A stretch of DNA of 64,000 bases. It comes from Robertmurraya korlensis NBRC 107688 (lineage in GTDB: Bacteria > Bacillota > Bacilli > Bacillales > Cytobacillaceae). Position 1 is the first letter of the stretch, and each line of letters opens with the position of its first letter. Shown here in pieces: positions 34,161 through 43,930 of the stretch. The notes beneath the pieces are model-generated. The model searched no databases. It was not told the origin of the DNA and saw nothing but the letters and a program-made list of their open reading frames with translations. Position numbers and translations under genes: made by a program. The stretch is from the NCBI RefSeq assembly GCF_001591645.1, contig NZ_BCVH01000007.1, positions 1-64,000 of the forward strand, written 5' to 3'.

Positions 34161-35189
34161 ATGCCACAATTAGTTCTCGAGCAAAACAAGGTATCGCAGG
34201 CGATTGACCGCATTGTTGAAAGGACCTTTCAAATGGATTTCAGTTGGGATTGGCCAGGTGGAGTCGCTTTATTTGGTGTGGCCGAAGCTTACGAAGCCAC
34301 TGGTGAGAAGAAGTACTTGCAATACATTAAGGATTGGGTAGATGCAGAATTAGAAGATGGTCTTCCGAGACTTACCGTAAATGCCTCTTCCATTGGCCAT
34401 GTTCTATTAACCTTGTATAAGGAAACAAATGAAGAAACGTATATAGAGTACGCCACACAAATGGCAGATTATCTACTACATGACGCCGAGCGCTTTGCGG
34501 ATGGAGTTCTGCAGCATACAGTCAACGGAACGAAATATCAATTTCCTGAACAAGCATGGGTAGATACAATGTTTATGGCTGGGTATTTCCTATTAAGAAT
34601 TGGCCATTTATTAGATAGAGAGGATTACTTTAACTTTGGATTAAAGCAATACCATGGACATGAAAATTTCCTCCAAGATGACATGACCAACTTGTACTAT
34701 CATGGCTGGGACAATCTTGCACAAAATCATATGTCCTCCATTTATTGGGCCAGAGGAAACAGCTGGGCAGCCTATACAATGGCTCGTGCTCTTGAACTGA
34801 TTGAGGTTCAGCACCCATCCTTTATGATTATCCAAGGTTCCTTACGTGACCAGTTAAGTGCATTGGTTCGTTTACAATCTGAATCGGGACTTTGGCATAC
34901 CATTGTAGACGATCCAACCTCCTATCTTGAAACATCAGGATCTGCTGGGATTGCTGCTGCATTATTGACACGAGGGAAACTGTACAACAAATATATCCAG
35001 AGATCAGTTGATGGAATTCTTGGTCAAATAAGAGAAGACGGCTCGGTGACGGGAGTTTCGGCAGGAACGGCTGTTATGTTCAATGCGGATGGATACAAAG
35101 AAGTTCCTTTTAAACGAGTACAGGGGTGGGGCCAAGGGCTTGTATTAGCCTTTTTATCACTGCTATTAAAAAGAGAAAATAAAAACTAG
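34161..35189 (+). CDS. GH105 unsaturated rhamnogalacturonyl hydrolase, YesR-like
   Basis: A 342-residue GH105 (alpha/alpha)6-barrel enzyme, close in length to B. subtilis YesR. Features include DWPGGVALFGVAEAYEATG (about 30-48), the probable catalytic Asp135 in EQAWVDTMFMAGYFLL, YYHGWDN and WARGNSWAAYTMARAL. There is no signal peptide, so it acts on imported unsaturated disaccharides. The ATG at 34161 follows AGAGGAGG; the frame is open from 34140, but that would bury the ribosome site. It differs markedly from the first GH105 (30033), so the two may prefer different chain lengths or linkages. Confidence 0.88.
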   Translation: MPQLVLEQNKVSQAIDRIVERTFQMDFSWDWPGGVALFGVAEAYEATGEKKYLQYIKDWVDAELEDGLPRLTVNASSIGHVLLTLYKETNEETYIEYATQMADYLLHDAERFADGVLQHTVNGTKYQFPEQAWVDTMFMAGYFLLRIGHLLDREDYFNFGLKQYHGHENFLQDDMTNLYYHGWDNLAQNHMSSIYWARGNSWAAYTMARALELIEVQHPSFMIIQGSLRDQLSALVRLQSESGLWHTIVDDPTSYLETSGSAGIAAALLTRGKLYNKYIQRSVDGILGQIREDGSVTGVSAGTAVMFNADGYKEVPFKRVQGWGQGLVLAFLSLLLKRENKN

Positions 35190-35199
35190 TAAACATTGA

Positions 35200-35237
35200 A
35201 ACCTGTGGTCGTAGTAAGCTTCCACAGGTTCTTTTAA
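35200..35237 (+). terminator. Terminator between GH105 and acetylesterase
   Basis: AACCTGTGG (35200-35208) and CCACAGGTT (35222-35230) form a perfect 9-bp stem followed by CTTTT. It may attenuate rather than fully stop transcription. Confidence 0.7.
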
Positions 35238-35276
35238 ATCAATAGTTTCAATTTTGTAATAAAGGAGGAAAAATAG

Positions 35277-35984
35277 ATGCTAATCGACGGGAATTCAAAT
35301 GGTCCGGATGCTCCTAAGACGATCAAACTCTTTTTAGCTGGAGATTCTACCGTAGCGAGCTGTCCTCGGAATGAGGCACCAATGGCCGGTTGGGGGCAAG
35401 TGTTTCAATCCTTTTTTACAAAGGACGTTAAAGTTCTTAACTTTGCGAAGGGCGGAGCAAGTACAAATACCTTTATTGAGCAAGGATATCTGGATATCAT
35501 ACTAGAGTTCATTCAGCCGAACGATTATCTGTTTATACAATTTGGACATAATGATCAGAAACCTTTTGGTACGGAGCCTTTTACAAGCTATCCGTTATAC
35601 CTCACTGAATATATAAATGGTGCAAGGGAGAAAGGTGCGATTCCTATCCTGGTTACTTCTGTCCATCGACGCAATTTTAATGAAGAGGGTCGATTAGTAA
35701 ACACTCTCGGGGACTATCCAACCTCCATGATTCAGTTAGCGGAAACACTGGATGTACAAATGATCAATTTATGGAACAAAACAGAAAAACTCTATGAGTC
35801 ATTGGGGTCAGAAAATTCGAAGAAATTGTTTGTCTGGTTTCATGAAAATGAACACCCAAATTATCCAGATGGACTTCAGGATAACACTCACTTTTGTGAA
35901 TCAGGAGCTAAGGAAATCGGAAAGCTCGTAATAGAAGGAATCAAGGAATTGAAGCTGCCAATTATGTCTTTTATCAAAGAGTAG
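35277..35984 (+). CDS. Rhamnogalacturonan acetylesterase (SGNH, CE12-type, RhgT/YesT-like)
   Basis: A 235-residue SGNH hydrolase removing acetyl groups from galacturonate in rhamnogalacturonan. Block I has the nucleophile Ser24 in LAGDSTVAS, then FAKGGASTNTF (block II Gly), IQFGHNDQKP (block III Asn) and DNTHFCESGA with the Asp-x-x-His of block V. There is no signal peptide, so it should be cytoplasmic, acting on imported acetylated oligosaccharides. AGGAGG lies upstream of the ATG. A second copy of this family is at 63134-63817. Confidence 0.88.
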   Translation: MLIDGNSNGPDAPKTIKLFLAGDSTVASCPRNEAPMAGWGQVFQSFFTKDVKVLNFAKGGASTNTFIEQGYLDIILEFIQPNDYLFIQFGHNDQKPFGTEPFTSYPLYLTEYINGAREKGAIPILVTSVHRRNFNEEGRLVNTLGDYPTSMIQLAETLDVQMINLWNKTEKLYESLGSENSKKLFVWFHENEHPNYPDGLQDNTHFCESGAKEIGKLVIEGIKELKLPIMSFIKE

Positions 35985-36017
35985 AGTTAGATCTACAAAT
36001 AAGAGAAGGTGATACGT

Positions 36018-38015
36018 ATGGGAAAAAAGTTATTTCACGGAGCTGCCTATTACCCGGAGCTTTGGGATGAGAAGGTAATTGAAGAAGATATTAAGTTAAT
36101 GAAGCAAGCAGGTATTAATGTCGTTAGAATGGGAGAGTTTGCTTGGTCCACGATGGAGCCAGAGGAAGGGAAGTTTGAGCTGAGCTTTTTTGTAAATATA
36201 ATAGAAAAACTCTATGAAAATGGTATTGAAACCGTTATGTGTACCCCGACTCCTACTCCACCTATTTGGTATACGTATGGGCATCCGGAGCGAATGTATG
36301 TGGATCGTGAGGGGAAGGTGATGGACCATGGATCTAGACAGCATGCGTGCACCAACCATCCATTTTTTAGAGAAAGAGCGGCACTGATTACGGAGAATCT
36401 AGCAAATGCAGTCGGAAGCTTGCCTGGGGTCATAGGTTGGCAGATTGATAACGAGTTTAAATGTCATGTGAGCGAATGTATGTGTCATACGTGTAAAGGC
36501 CAATGGCATCTTTGGTTAGAGAATCGCTATGACACAATAGAAAACCTAAATAATGCTTGGGGAACGAAGATTTGGAGCGAATATTATTATCGTTTTGAAC
36601 AGGTACCGCAGCCGGGGCCAGCACCTTTTTTACACAACTCCTCATTAAGTACGATGTACCAACTCTTTTCAATGGAAAAAATGGCAGAGTTTTCCGATGA
36701 ACAGGCAGAAATCATTAGAAGGTTTTCAAGTGCACCTATTACACATAACAGCTCCGTCTTTTTCAGTGTAGACAACGAGAGACTATATGAAAATTTGGAC
36801 TTTGCTTCGTTTGATACTTATGCCACCATCGATTCCTTTGAAAACTATTTAATTAATAATGATTTGTGGAGGAACTTCAAAAAAGGGAAAAGTTTTTGGG
36901 TCATGGAAACCAGTCCATCCTATGCGGCATCCTTAGAAAGCCATGCAACACCACATCCAAATGGCTACCTGAAAGCAGAAGCAGTAGCTTCTTATGCATT
37001 AGGTGCTGAAGCGTTCTGTTATTGGTTGTGGAGACAGCAACGTGCAGGTTGCGAACAGCCGCACGGGTCTGTAATCAGTGCCTGGGGAAAGCCTACAGTT
37101 GGATTCTCCAATGTACTAGAAGTAGAAGAAATGCGTAAAGAAATTGAATCAATTATTCTATCAACTACACCTTCACAAGCAGAATTAGCTATTACTTATT
37201 CTGACCGTGGCAAGGCCTTCTTAAAGACCGAACCGCACCGAGATTTGAATCATCGTACGTTAGTTACAGACTTCTATAAACGGATATTATCCATGGGAAT
37301 TCATCGCGATGTGATTCCTGAAGGAGCAAGCTTAGATGGGTATAAACTATTGTTCACCCCGTTTATACCTTACTTACCCTCTGACTATATTGCCAGAGCA
37401 GTAGAATTTGTTGAAAGTGGTGGAACTTGGATTGTCGGTCCGTTAACAGGAGGTCGTACTGAGCATCACACTGTTCATACCGATAAAGCCTTAGGAGAAC
37501 TAGAAAAATACGCTGGTGTAGAAGTACTATACACCTACCCAATGGATGATAGCGGAACAATCGGGCGTGCGTTTGACATAGCCGCACCATTAGGGAAATG
37601 GAGTTCTGTGTTCGAAACAGATTCCAAAAGTACCGTCGGGATCATTGAAGAGGGACAATCAAAAGGAAAATCCTTTCTTACCGAACACCCACTTGGAGCA
37701 GGAAAAATCGTTATGCTTGGGTCCTTGCCACAAGGAGAGACAGGAGATTTACTGTTGCAGAAATTAATTGATCACTATTCACAAGAAGCAAACCTTACCA
37801 TGAGAACAGATGTATCAAAAGGTACGATCGTTGCCCCGAGACAAGGGGATGGTTACACCGTGTGGTTTATCATCAATATGGACGGAAAGGGCGGCTCTGT
37901 ATCGATCCCGCAACGAGGAGTAGATTTGCAGACCCATAGCCTAGTTGAGCCAGGGAAGCTTGTGCTTGGTAGCTTTGAATATAAGATGATTCAGTTTAAG
38001 GGGGAGTTAGAATGA
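36018..38015 (+). CDS. yesZ: GH42 beta-galactosidase (YesZ-like)
   Basis: A 665-residue GH42 enzyme, almost the length of B. subtilis YesZ. It releases galactose from galactan or arabinogalactan side chains of rhamnogalacturonan I. The acid/base is Glu146 (GWQIDNEF), the nucleophile Glu297 (WVMETSPS). Zinc-site cysteines typical of the family are Cys111, Cys154, Cys156 and Cys159. A glutamine-amidotransferase-like trimer domain follows (about 400-600), then a small beta domain. The ATG at 36018 has AGAAGGTG upstream. There is no signal peptide. Its stop overlaps rhaM by four bases. Confidence 0.9.
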   Translation: MGKKLFHGAAYYPELWDEKVIEEDIKLMKQAGINVVRMGEFAWSTMEPEEGKFELSFFVNIIEKLYENGIETVMCTPTPTPPIWYTYGHPERMYVDREGKVMDHGSRQHACTNHPFFRERAALITENLANAVGSLPGVIGWQIDNEFKCHVSECMCHTCKGQWHLWLENRYDTIENLNNAWGTKIWSEYYYRFEQVPQPGPAPFLHNSSLSTMYQLFSMEKMAEFSDEQAEIIRRFSSAPITHNSSVFFSVDNERLYENLDFASFDTYATIDSFENYLINNDLWRNFKKGKSFWVMETSPSYAASLESHATPHPNGYLKAEAVASYALGAEAFCYWLWRQQRAGCEQPHGSVISAWGKPTVGFSNVLEVEEMRKEIESIILSTTPSQAELAITYSDRGKAFLKTEPHRDLNHRTLVTDFYKRILSMGIHRDVIPEGASLDGYKLLFTPFIPYLPSDYIARAVEFVESGGTWIVGPLTGGRTEHHTVHTDKALGELEKYAGVEVLYTYPMDDSGTIGRAFDIAAPLGKWSSVFETDSKSTVGIIEEGQSKGKSFLTEHPLGAGKIVMLGSLPQGETGDLLLQKLIDHYSQEANLTMRTDVSKGTIVAPRQGDGYTVWFIINMDGKGGSVSIPQRGVDLQTHSLVEPGKLVLGSFEYKMIQFKGELE

Positions 38016-38326
38016 TTCGTAAAGCATCTGTCATGAAAGTGTTCGCTGGTTATCACGAGGAATATAAAAAACGCCATGATGAACTATGGCCAGAAATGGA
38101 AGTGGAACTAAAGAACCACGGAGCTCATCACTATTCCATTTTTTTAGATGAGAAAACCAATACCCTCTTTGCCTATGTAGAAATTGAAAGCGAAGATAAG
38201 TGGAATCAGATGGCCCATACGGACATTTGCCAAAAATGGTGGGCTTATATGAAGGATATTATGGAAACGAACCCGGATAACAGCCCTGTTTCAACCGAGC
38301 TAAAGCAGGTATTTTATTTAGATTAA
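38012..38326 (+). CDS. rhaM: L-rhamnose mutarotase
   Basis: A 104-residue RhaM-family protein that interconverts alpha and beta L-rhamnose, here rhamnose released from rhamnogalacturonan. Conserved features: KHDEL-like [20 protein letters not shown] and [14 protein letters not shown], with [12 protein letters not shown] near the C-terminus. Translation is coupled to the GH42 gene through an ATGA overlap. No rhamnose isomerase or kinase gene is in the window, so the rest of the pathway must be elsewhere. Confidence 0.9.
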   Translation: MIRKASVMKVFAGYHEEYKKRHDELWPEMEVELKNHGAHHYSIFLDEKTNTLFAYVEIESEDKWNQMAHTDICQKWWAYMKDIMETNPDNSPVSTELKQVFYLD

Positions 38327-38341
38327 TAGATGAACCTAAAA

Positions 38342-38380
38342 GAGAGACCGTTAGTCGCTATTGAGTGGTCTCTCGTTTTT
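38342..38380 (+). terminator. Terminator after rhaM
   Basis: GAGAGACC (38342-38349) and GGTCTCTC (38367-38374) form a perfect 8-bp stem followed by five T. Confidence 0.85.
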
Positions 38381-38425
38381 ATTGTGTAACACAAAAAATT
38401 ATAACAATAAAGAGGGGGATAGTTT

Positions 38426-40180
38426 ATGCATAGCTTGCGTTGGGCATGGAGCTATATCCGTCACTATAAAGGAAAGTTGATTATTGGTTTACTATTGGCT
38501 CTAGCTGTGTCAGCCCTAAATATGGTCAATCCCTATTTAGCAGGGAGAATGGTTGATGATGTTATGTATGGTGAAAAGACAGGAATGTTATGGACCCTAA
38601 TAGCCTTCATGATTGGAACAACAGTTGTAAGGACCTCCGTGCGATATGGCTATCAGATTATGTTTGAAAAAATTTCGCAAAATGTCATTTTTAGAATGAG
38701 AGAAAACCTTTATGATCGTCTTCTTCAACTGGATTTTGCCTTTTATGATCGGACAAAAACAGGTGATATTATGGCCCGAATGACCGGTGATATGGAGGCG
38801 ATACGACATTTTACCGCTTGGACTATTTACATGATATTTGAAAATGCCACCATTTTTATCTTTGCGATTGTCTTTATGTTTACGATCCATCCTCCGTTAG
38901 CTTTAGCTATCTTATCAATTGCTCCAGTTATTGCATTTTTTGCGTTCCGTTTATCGAGCGATGTTAAGCCAACGTTTACAGAGATTAGAAATCAATTTGC
39001 AAAGCTTAATTCAATAGTTCAGGAGAATATCAGTGGGAATCGAGTGGTAAAAGCTTTTGCCAAAGAAAGTTATGAAATTGAAAAGTTTTCCGCTGAAAAT
39101 GAGGCTTTTAGAGATCGAAATCTACAATCTGCTAAAGTATGGGAGAAATATTTACCCGTTCTTGATTCTCTCGCAGGTGTCTTAACGGTAGTGATGATAT
39201 TAGTTGGGGGTATGATGGTGATAACAGGTTCCCTTACAATGGGAGAACTTGTTATCTTTAATTCTTTGATCTGGGCATTAAATAACCCTATGCGGATGGC
39301 AGGATGGTTGATGAATGACCTCCAAAGATTTATTGCTTCAGCTGAAAAGGTAGAGGAATTGCTGCTTACAAAATCACCAATGATGAATGGGATTAAGAGG
39401 AGTGATATTCAAGATATAACAGCAGGGACTGTTGAGTTTGAGCGTGTTTATTTTAGCTATGGTGATGGCATGGTTCTAGAGGATGTGACCTTTGAAGCGA
39501 ATCCTGGGCAAACAGTAGGGATTATTGGCCCAACTGGCTCAGGAAAATCAACATTAGTGAACTTGCTTAGCAGATTTTACGACACAACCAGTGGAACGAT
39601 TAAAGTGGGTGGTAGGAACGTTAAGGAATGGAATATTCATCAATTACGATCATCCATGGGAATGGTTATGCAAGATATTTTTCTATTTTCCGATACCATT
39701 GAAGGGAATATTGCCTATGGCAGTCCAAATGCAACATTGGAGGATGTTCAAGCTGCGGCAAAAAAGGCTGAAGCTCATGATTTTATTTCAACCCTTCCTG
39801 AGGGTTATGACACGATTGTTGGTGAAAGGGGTGTAGGATTATCAGGAGGTCAGAAACAACGGATTGCACTTGCAAGAGCCCTCCTGAAAGATCCGAGCAT
39901 TCTCATCTTGGATGATACTACCTCCAGTGTGGATATAGAAACAGAGGAAAGAATTCAAAACACACTACAATCTATTCAACAAAGCAAAACTTGTTTTATT
40001 ATTGCTCATCGTATTTCCTCTGTAAAAGAGGCAGATTTAATTCTCGTCATGAATAATGGCAAAATCATTGAAAAAGGAACTCATGATGAATTGCTTTTGA
40101 ATAAAGATTACTATTATCATGTCTTTCAAAACCAATATGGGAACTTTGATGTTCACCTAATTGCAGGGAAGGTGAGATAA
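38426..40180 (+). CDS. ABC exporter half, degenerate ATP site (YheI/BmrC-like)
   Basis: A 584-residue type IV ABC half-transporter: six transmembrane helices (about 1-310) and a nucleotide-binding domain (about 330-575) with Walker A GPTGSGKST and signature LSGGQKQR. Walker B reads ILILDDTTSSVD: the catalytic Glu is replaced by Asp, the pattern of the impaired site in heterodimeric exporters such as TM287/288 and BmrCD. The partner is encoded one base downstream of the stop. GAGGGGG precedes the ATG. The substrate is unknown; in B. subtilis relatives export drugs, yet here it sits in a pectin locus. Confidence 0.88.
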   Translation: MHSLRWAWSYIRHYKGKLIIGLLLALAVSALNMVNPYLAGRMVDDVMYGEKTGMLWTLIAFMIGTTVVRTSVRYGYQIMFEKISQNVIFRMRENLYDRLLQLDFAFYDRTKTGDIMARMTGDMEAIRHFTAWTIYMIFENATIFIFAIVFMFTIHPPLALAILSIAPVIAFFAFRLSSDVKPTFTEIRNQFAKLNSIVQENISGNRVVKAFAKESYEIEKFSAENEAFRDRNLQSAKVWEKYLPVLDSLAGVLTVVMILVGGMMVITGSLTMGELVIFNSLIWALNNPMRMAGWLMNDLQRFIASAEKVEELLLTKSPMMNGIKRSDIQDITAGTVEFERVYFSYGDGMVLEDVTFEANPGQTVGIIGPTGSGKSTLVNLLSRFYDTTSGTIKVGGRNVKEWNIHQLRSSMGMVMQDIFLFSDTIEGNIAYGSPNATLEDVQAAAKKAEAHDFISTLPEGYDTIVGERGVGLSGGQKQRIALARALLKDPSILILDDTTSSVDIETEERIQNTLQSIQQSKTCFIIAHRISSVKEADLILVMNNGKIIEKGTHDELLLNKDYYYHVFQNQYGNFDVHLIAGKVR

Positions 40181-40181
40181 A

Positions 40182-41963
40182 GTGGCACGAAATAAATTTA
40201 ATGTGGACGAAGAGCTAGAAACACCTTTTAGTATGGTTCACTTAAAAAGATTACTAGTGTATGTTAAACCCTATAAAAGAACCATCCTATTCACGGTCTT
40301 ACTCATGATCATTGCAAGTGGTGCAAATTTGATTGGCCCTTATTTAATCAAACAGGCAATAGATGAAGAAATCCCGTCGAAAGATAGTACAGGACTAGTT
40401 ATTTTGGCGGGCATTTATTTAGGTGCCTTGATCATTACAGGAATCTGTATGAAGTACAGAATCCGAATGATGTCTCAGATAGGTCACAATGTGATCAAAC
40501 AGATCCGAAAAGATTTATTTACCCACTTACAAAAGCTTTCCTTTTCATTCTTTGACAGTCGGCCACATGGGAAAATTTTGGTGCGGGTAGTTAATTATGT
40601 GAATTCACTAAGTGACCTTTTATCAAACGGATTAATTAATTTAATCACCGACCTCTTTAGCTTATTGGTCATCATCGGCTTTATGCTTGCGATTGATGTC
40701 AAGTTAACCCTAGCTGCGATGGCAGGTTTCCCTATCCTAGCCGCAATCATATTTTTAATAAAAAATGCACAGCGGAAAGCTTGGCAGAATTTAAGCAATA
40801 AGCAGTCGAATCTGAACGCTTATATCCACGAAAGTATCAATGGAATCAAAGTAACCCAAGCTTTTGTACGAGAGGAAGAAAATAAAAAAATCTTTCATGG
40901 GGTTTCCAATGGATACAGAGGTTCATGGCTTCAAGCGATTAAAGTTCATTTTTTATTATGGCCAGCCATTGAGAATATATCTGTACTTACCGTTTCTTTG
41001 ATTTACGTGATGGGTATCAGCATGATTGGAAGTGGCATTACAGTCGGTTCTTTGGTTGCGTTTGTCGGATATATCTGGATGTTTTGGACACCTCTGGCTA
41101 ATATTGGAAACTTTTATAATGCGATTATTAATGCTTCGGCATACCTTGAAAGAATTTTTGAAATGATGGATGAAAAACCAACAATCATGAATGAACCGGG
41201 AGCGACTGACCTAGAGACTATTAAAGGGAAAGTTGAATTTAGCAATGTGGTCTTTGGTTATGAAGAGAATGATAGGAACCTAGATGGGATCAACTTCCAG
41301 GTGAATCCGGGTGAATCTATAGCTATTGTTGGTCCAACCGGGTCTGGAAAAACGACAATTGTCAATTTGATCAGCCGTTTTTATGATATAAATAGTGGAC
41401 AGATAAAAATTGATGATGTTGATATTAAGACCGTAAGCGTTCCTTCCCTTCGAAAGCAAATGGGGGTAATGCTTCAGGATCCATTTATATTTTCGGGAAC
41501 CATTATGGACAATATTCGTTATGGTAGATTAGAAGCAACAGATGACGAGGTAGTGGAGGCAGCAAAAGCAGTGCAAGCCCATGATTTTATTACCCAGTTA
41601 AATGATGGATATAATACAGAGGTAAATGAAAGAGGAACAAAGCTATCAAACGGTCAGAGGCAGCTGATCTCTTTTGCCAGAGCATTACTCGCTGATCCGA
41701 AAATCCTAATTTTAGATGAAGCAACATCTTCTATAGATACAGAGACAGAGCTTGCCCTGCAAAAGGGACTAGAGGCGTTGCTATCTGGAAGAACTTCCTT
41801 TATTATTGCCCACCGCCTTTCTACCATTCAAAATGCATCCCGGATCTTTTTTATTGAAAAAGGGAAAATTCGGGAGGAAGGAACACACGAAGAATTAATT
41901 CAACAGAGAGGCCTATACTGGAGTTTGTATACTTCACAATATTCCTCTTTAGTAGTTGGCTAA
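40182..41963 (+). CDS. ABC exporter half, catalytic partner (YheH/BmrD-like)
   Basis: A 593-residue ABC half-transporter starting at GTG. An N-terminal extension (about 1-35) precedes six helices; the ATPase domain (about 345-590) has Walker A GPTGSGKTT and an intact Walker B ILILDEATSSID, but a degenerate signature LSNGQRQL. This complements the upstream subunit exactly as expected for a heterodimer with one active and one degenerate site. The genes are one base apart and surely co-translated. A terminator follows. Confidence 0.9.
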   Translation: MARNKFNVDEELETPFSMVHLKRLLVYVKPYKRTILFTVLLMIIASGANLIGPYLIKQAIDEEIPSKDSTGLVILAGIYLGALIITGICMKYRIRMMSQIGHNVIKQIRKDLFTHLQKLSFSFFDSRPHGKILVRVVNYVNSLSDLLSNGLINLITDLFSLLVIIGFMLAIDVKLTLAAMAGFPILAAIIFLIKNAQRKAWQNLSNKQSNLNAYIHESINGIKVTQAFVREEENKKIFHGVSNGYRGSWLQAIKVHFLLWPAIENISVLTVSLIYVMGISMIGSGITVGSLVAFVGYIWMFWTPLANIGNFYNAIINASAYLERIFEMMDEKPTIMNEPGATDLETIKGKVEFSNVVFGYEENDRNLDGINFQVNPGESIAIVGPTGSGKTTIVNLISRFYDINSGQIKIDDVDIKTVSVPSLRKQMGVMLQDPFIFSGTIMDNIRYGRLEATDDEVVEAAKAVQAHDFITQLNDGYNTEVNERGTKLSNGQRQLISFARALLADPKILILDEATSSIDTETELALQKGLEALLSGRTSFIIAHRLSTIQNASRIFFIEKGKIREEGTHEELIQQRGLYWSLYTSQYSSLVVG

Positions 41964-41966
41964 TGT

Positions 41967-41993
41967 AAAGCTCCCAATCTAGGGGGCTTTTTT
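41967..41993 (+). terminator. Terminator after the ABC exporter pair
   Basis: AAAGCTCCC and GGGGGCTTT arms with a short loop, followed by a T-run. Confidence 0.8.
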
Positions 41994-42034
41994 AATTGAT
42001 TATTTAGAAAACTCAAACTCCTTAAATATTCCCT

Positions 42035-42062
42035 TTGAAAAATAGTTTAATAATGGTAAAAT
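42035..42062 (+). promoter_or_regulatory. Promoter of the yesMN genes
   Basis: TTGAAA (42035-42040), a 16-base spacer and TAAAAT (42057-42062), about 100 bases before the kinase start. Confidence 0.55.
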
Positions 42063-42163
42063 TTAAGTAACACGTACGGACAAATTTTGCTCTTTTTTGC
42101 TAATAAAAATGACGGCGCTTTCATACTTATCTACCAATAAACGGAAATTGGAGAATCACTCGA

Positions 42164-43930
42164 ATGAAAAAGGTCTTTAATCAACTAAAGAGACGATATG
42201 ATAATCTAAAAATAAAATACAAACTTTTTGTACTCGTTTCATGGATTATGATTCTCTCATTTTCTTTTACCTTTTTTGGACTAAGCTATGCCTTTAAAAT
42301 TTACGATGAACAAATCTATAGCAAGTCCTCACAAGTTTTAAGTACATCCTCAAATAGTATTGAGAATGAATTAAAACGGATGGAGGACGTTTCCTATAAT
42401 ATTTTAACGGATCCCCAAATCCAACAATACTTATCTTTAATTATGGAAGACAGTACCGAATATGAAAAATTTCGTTTGCGCAACCAAATGAGTGATAAAC
42501 TTCTTAGCTATGTTAATAAAGAGACCTATATTCAATCAGTTTATTTGGTCGATGCAAATGGGGAAGAGTACGCAGTAGGACCCAAAAGCGTGAAACTATC
42601 AGATAGACAAAAGAAGTATGTCACCAATATGGCGATAAGTGCAGATGGGAGCAATGTATGGCTTAATCCAAGGGAAAATGATTTTACCATTGCTACTGCT
42701 CGAGAAATTAGACAGTACAGAAACTTAAGTTTTGATAACTTAGGTACACTTGTTATTTATATCAACATGGATAAGCTTGTTGGGAATATATTAGAGGGTT
42801 CTAGAAGGATAGATGGTGAATTTTTTATTGTTGATACAGATGACGTTATTTTTCCTAAGGAGACCAATTTTCTAAAAGAGCCATTATTAACATTAGACTC
42901 AGGATACCAGATAAAGGAAATTGGTAAAAAAAATTACTTTCTTGTTTCTATTAAGTCAAATTACTTTGATTGGGGTTACGTTAACGCGATTCCCTTTAAT
43001 CAAATTTTTAACAATATAAATCTTGTTAAAACATTTTTAATCATTATATTTATTCTGATGTTCGCTGTTGTAACTGTATTAGGAATGCGATTTGCGAGGA
43101 ATATAACAATTCCTTTAGAAAATCTTGTAGCTGGAATGCAACACCTAAAGGTTGGTGATTTTAAAGAGGCAAGAGAGGAAACGCTTAAGTTTTCAACCAC
43201 TCAGGATGATGAAGTGGGAAAACTGCAACAAAACTTTCAAACCATGATCCAGCAAATTGACGAGTTAATCCATGAAGTTTTTTCTAAGCAGCTAACAATC
43301 AAGGAAACAGAATTTAAAGCTTTACAGGCTCAAATTAACCCTCATTTTTTATACAATACATTAGAATCTATCAACTGGTTAGCTAAGGGAAATGGTCAAA
43401 CCCAGATTTCGAAAATGGTTGAAGCGCTCGGTTTTTTATTGCGCAATTCTATTTCTCTAAAAAAACCATTGATTACGGTAGAGGAAGAACTTGATATTGT
43501 GAAAAATTACATCATTATTCAAAGTTATCGATTTGAAGAACGATTGGACTTTCACATGAATGTAAATCCAGATCTATATGGATATTCTATCCCAAAATTA
43601 ACGATACAGCCCCTCGTTGAAAATGCCATTCACTATGCATTAGAACCAATGATAGAAACTTGTAAAATTGAAGTATATTCAATTGTTAAAAATGACTCTT
43701 TCCAACTAGTTGTTGAGGATAATGGTCCAGGAATGGAGCCTACCTTCATAGAAAAGTTAAAAAGGGGAGAAGTGAAAACAAGAGGACAAGGGCTAGGTTT
43801 ATCAAATATAGATGAAAGAATAAAGCTTTCTTTCGGAGAAGACTATGGAGTTAGGATTGAGAGTGTACCTAATGAAGGAACAAAGGTAATCATTGTACTA
43901 CCGTTTGATAAGGGGGGAAATCATGTATAA
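42164..43930 (+). CDS. yesM: Sensor histidine kinase YesM
   Basis: A 588-residue membrane sensor of the YesM/LytS type. A first helix (about 24-45), an extracellular sensing domain (about 46-285), a second helix (about 287-310), a HAMP domain (about 311-375), the His-kinase region with phosphorylated His394 in INPHFLYNTLES, and a C-terminal ATPase domain with VEDNGPGM and GQGLGLSN. It should sense extracellular pectin fragments, perhaps through a solute-binding protein, and phosphorylate the YesN encoded by the overlapping next gene. GGAGA precedes the ATG. Confidence 0.92.
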   Translation: MKKVFNQLKRRYDNLKIKYKLFVLVSWIMILSFSFTFFGLSYAFKIYDEQIYSKSSQVLSTSSNSIENELKRMEDVSYNILTDPQIQQYLSLIMEDSTEYEKFRLRNQMSDKLLSYVNKETYIQSVYLVDANGEEYAVGPKSVKLSDRQKKYVTNMAISADGSNVWLNPRENDFTIATAREIRQYRNLSFDNLGTLVIYINMDKLVGNILEGSRRIDGEFFIVDTDDVIFPKETNFLKEPLLTLDSGYQIKEIGKKNYFLVSIKSNYFDWGYVNAIPFNQIFNNINLVKTFLIIIFILMFAVVTVLGMRFARNITIPLENLVAGMQHLKVGDFKEAREETLKFSTTQDDEVGKLQQNFQTMIQQIDELIHEVFSKQLTIKETEFKALQAQINPHFLYNTLESINWLAKGNGQTQISKMVEALGFLLRNSISLKKPLITVEEELDIVKNYIIIQSYRFEERLDFHMNVNPDLYGYSIPKLTIQPLVENAIHYALEPMIETCKIEVYSIVKNDSFQLVVEDNGPGMEPTFIEKLKRGEVKTRGQGLGLSNIDERIKLSFGEDYGVRIESVPNEGTKVIIVLPFDKGGNHV

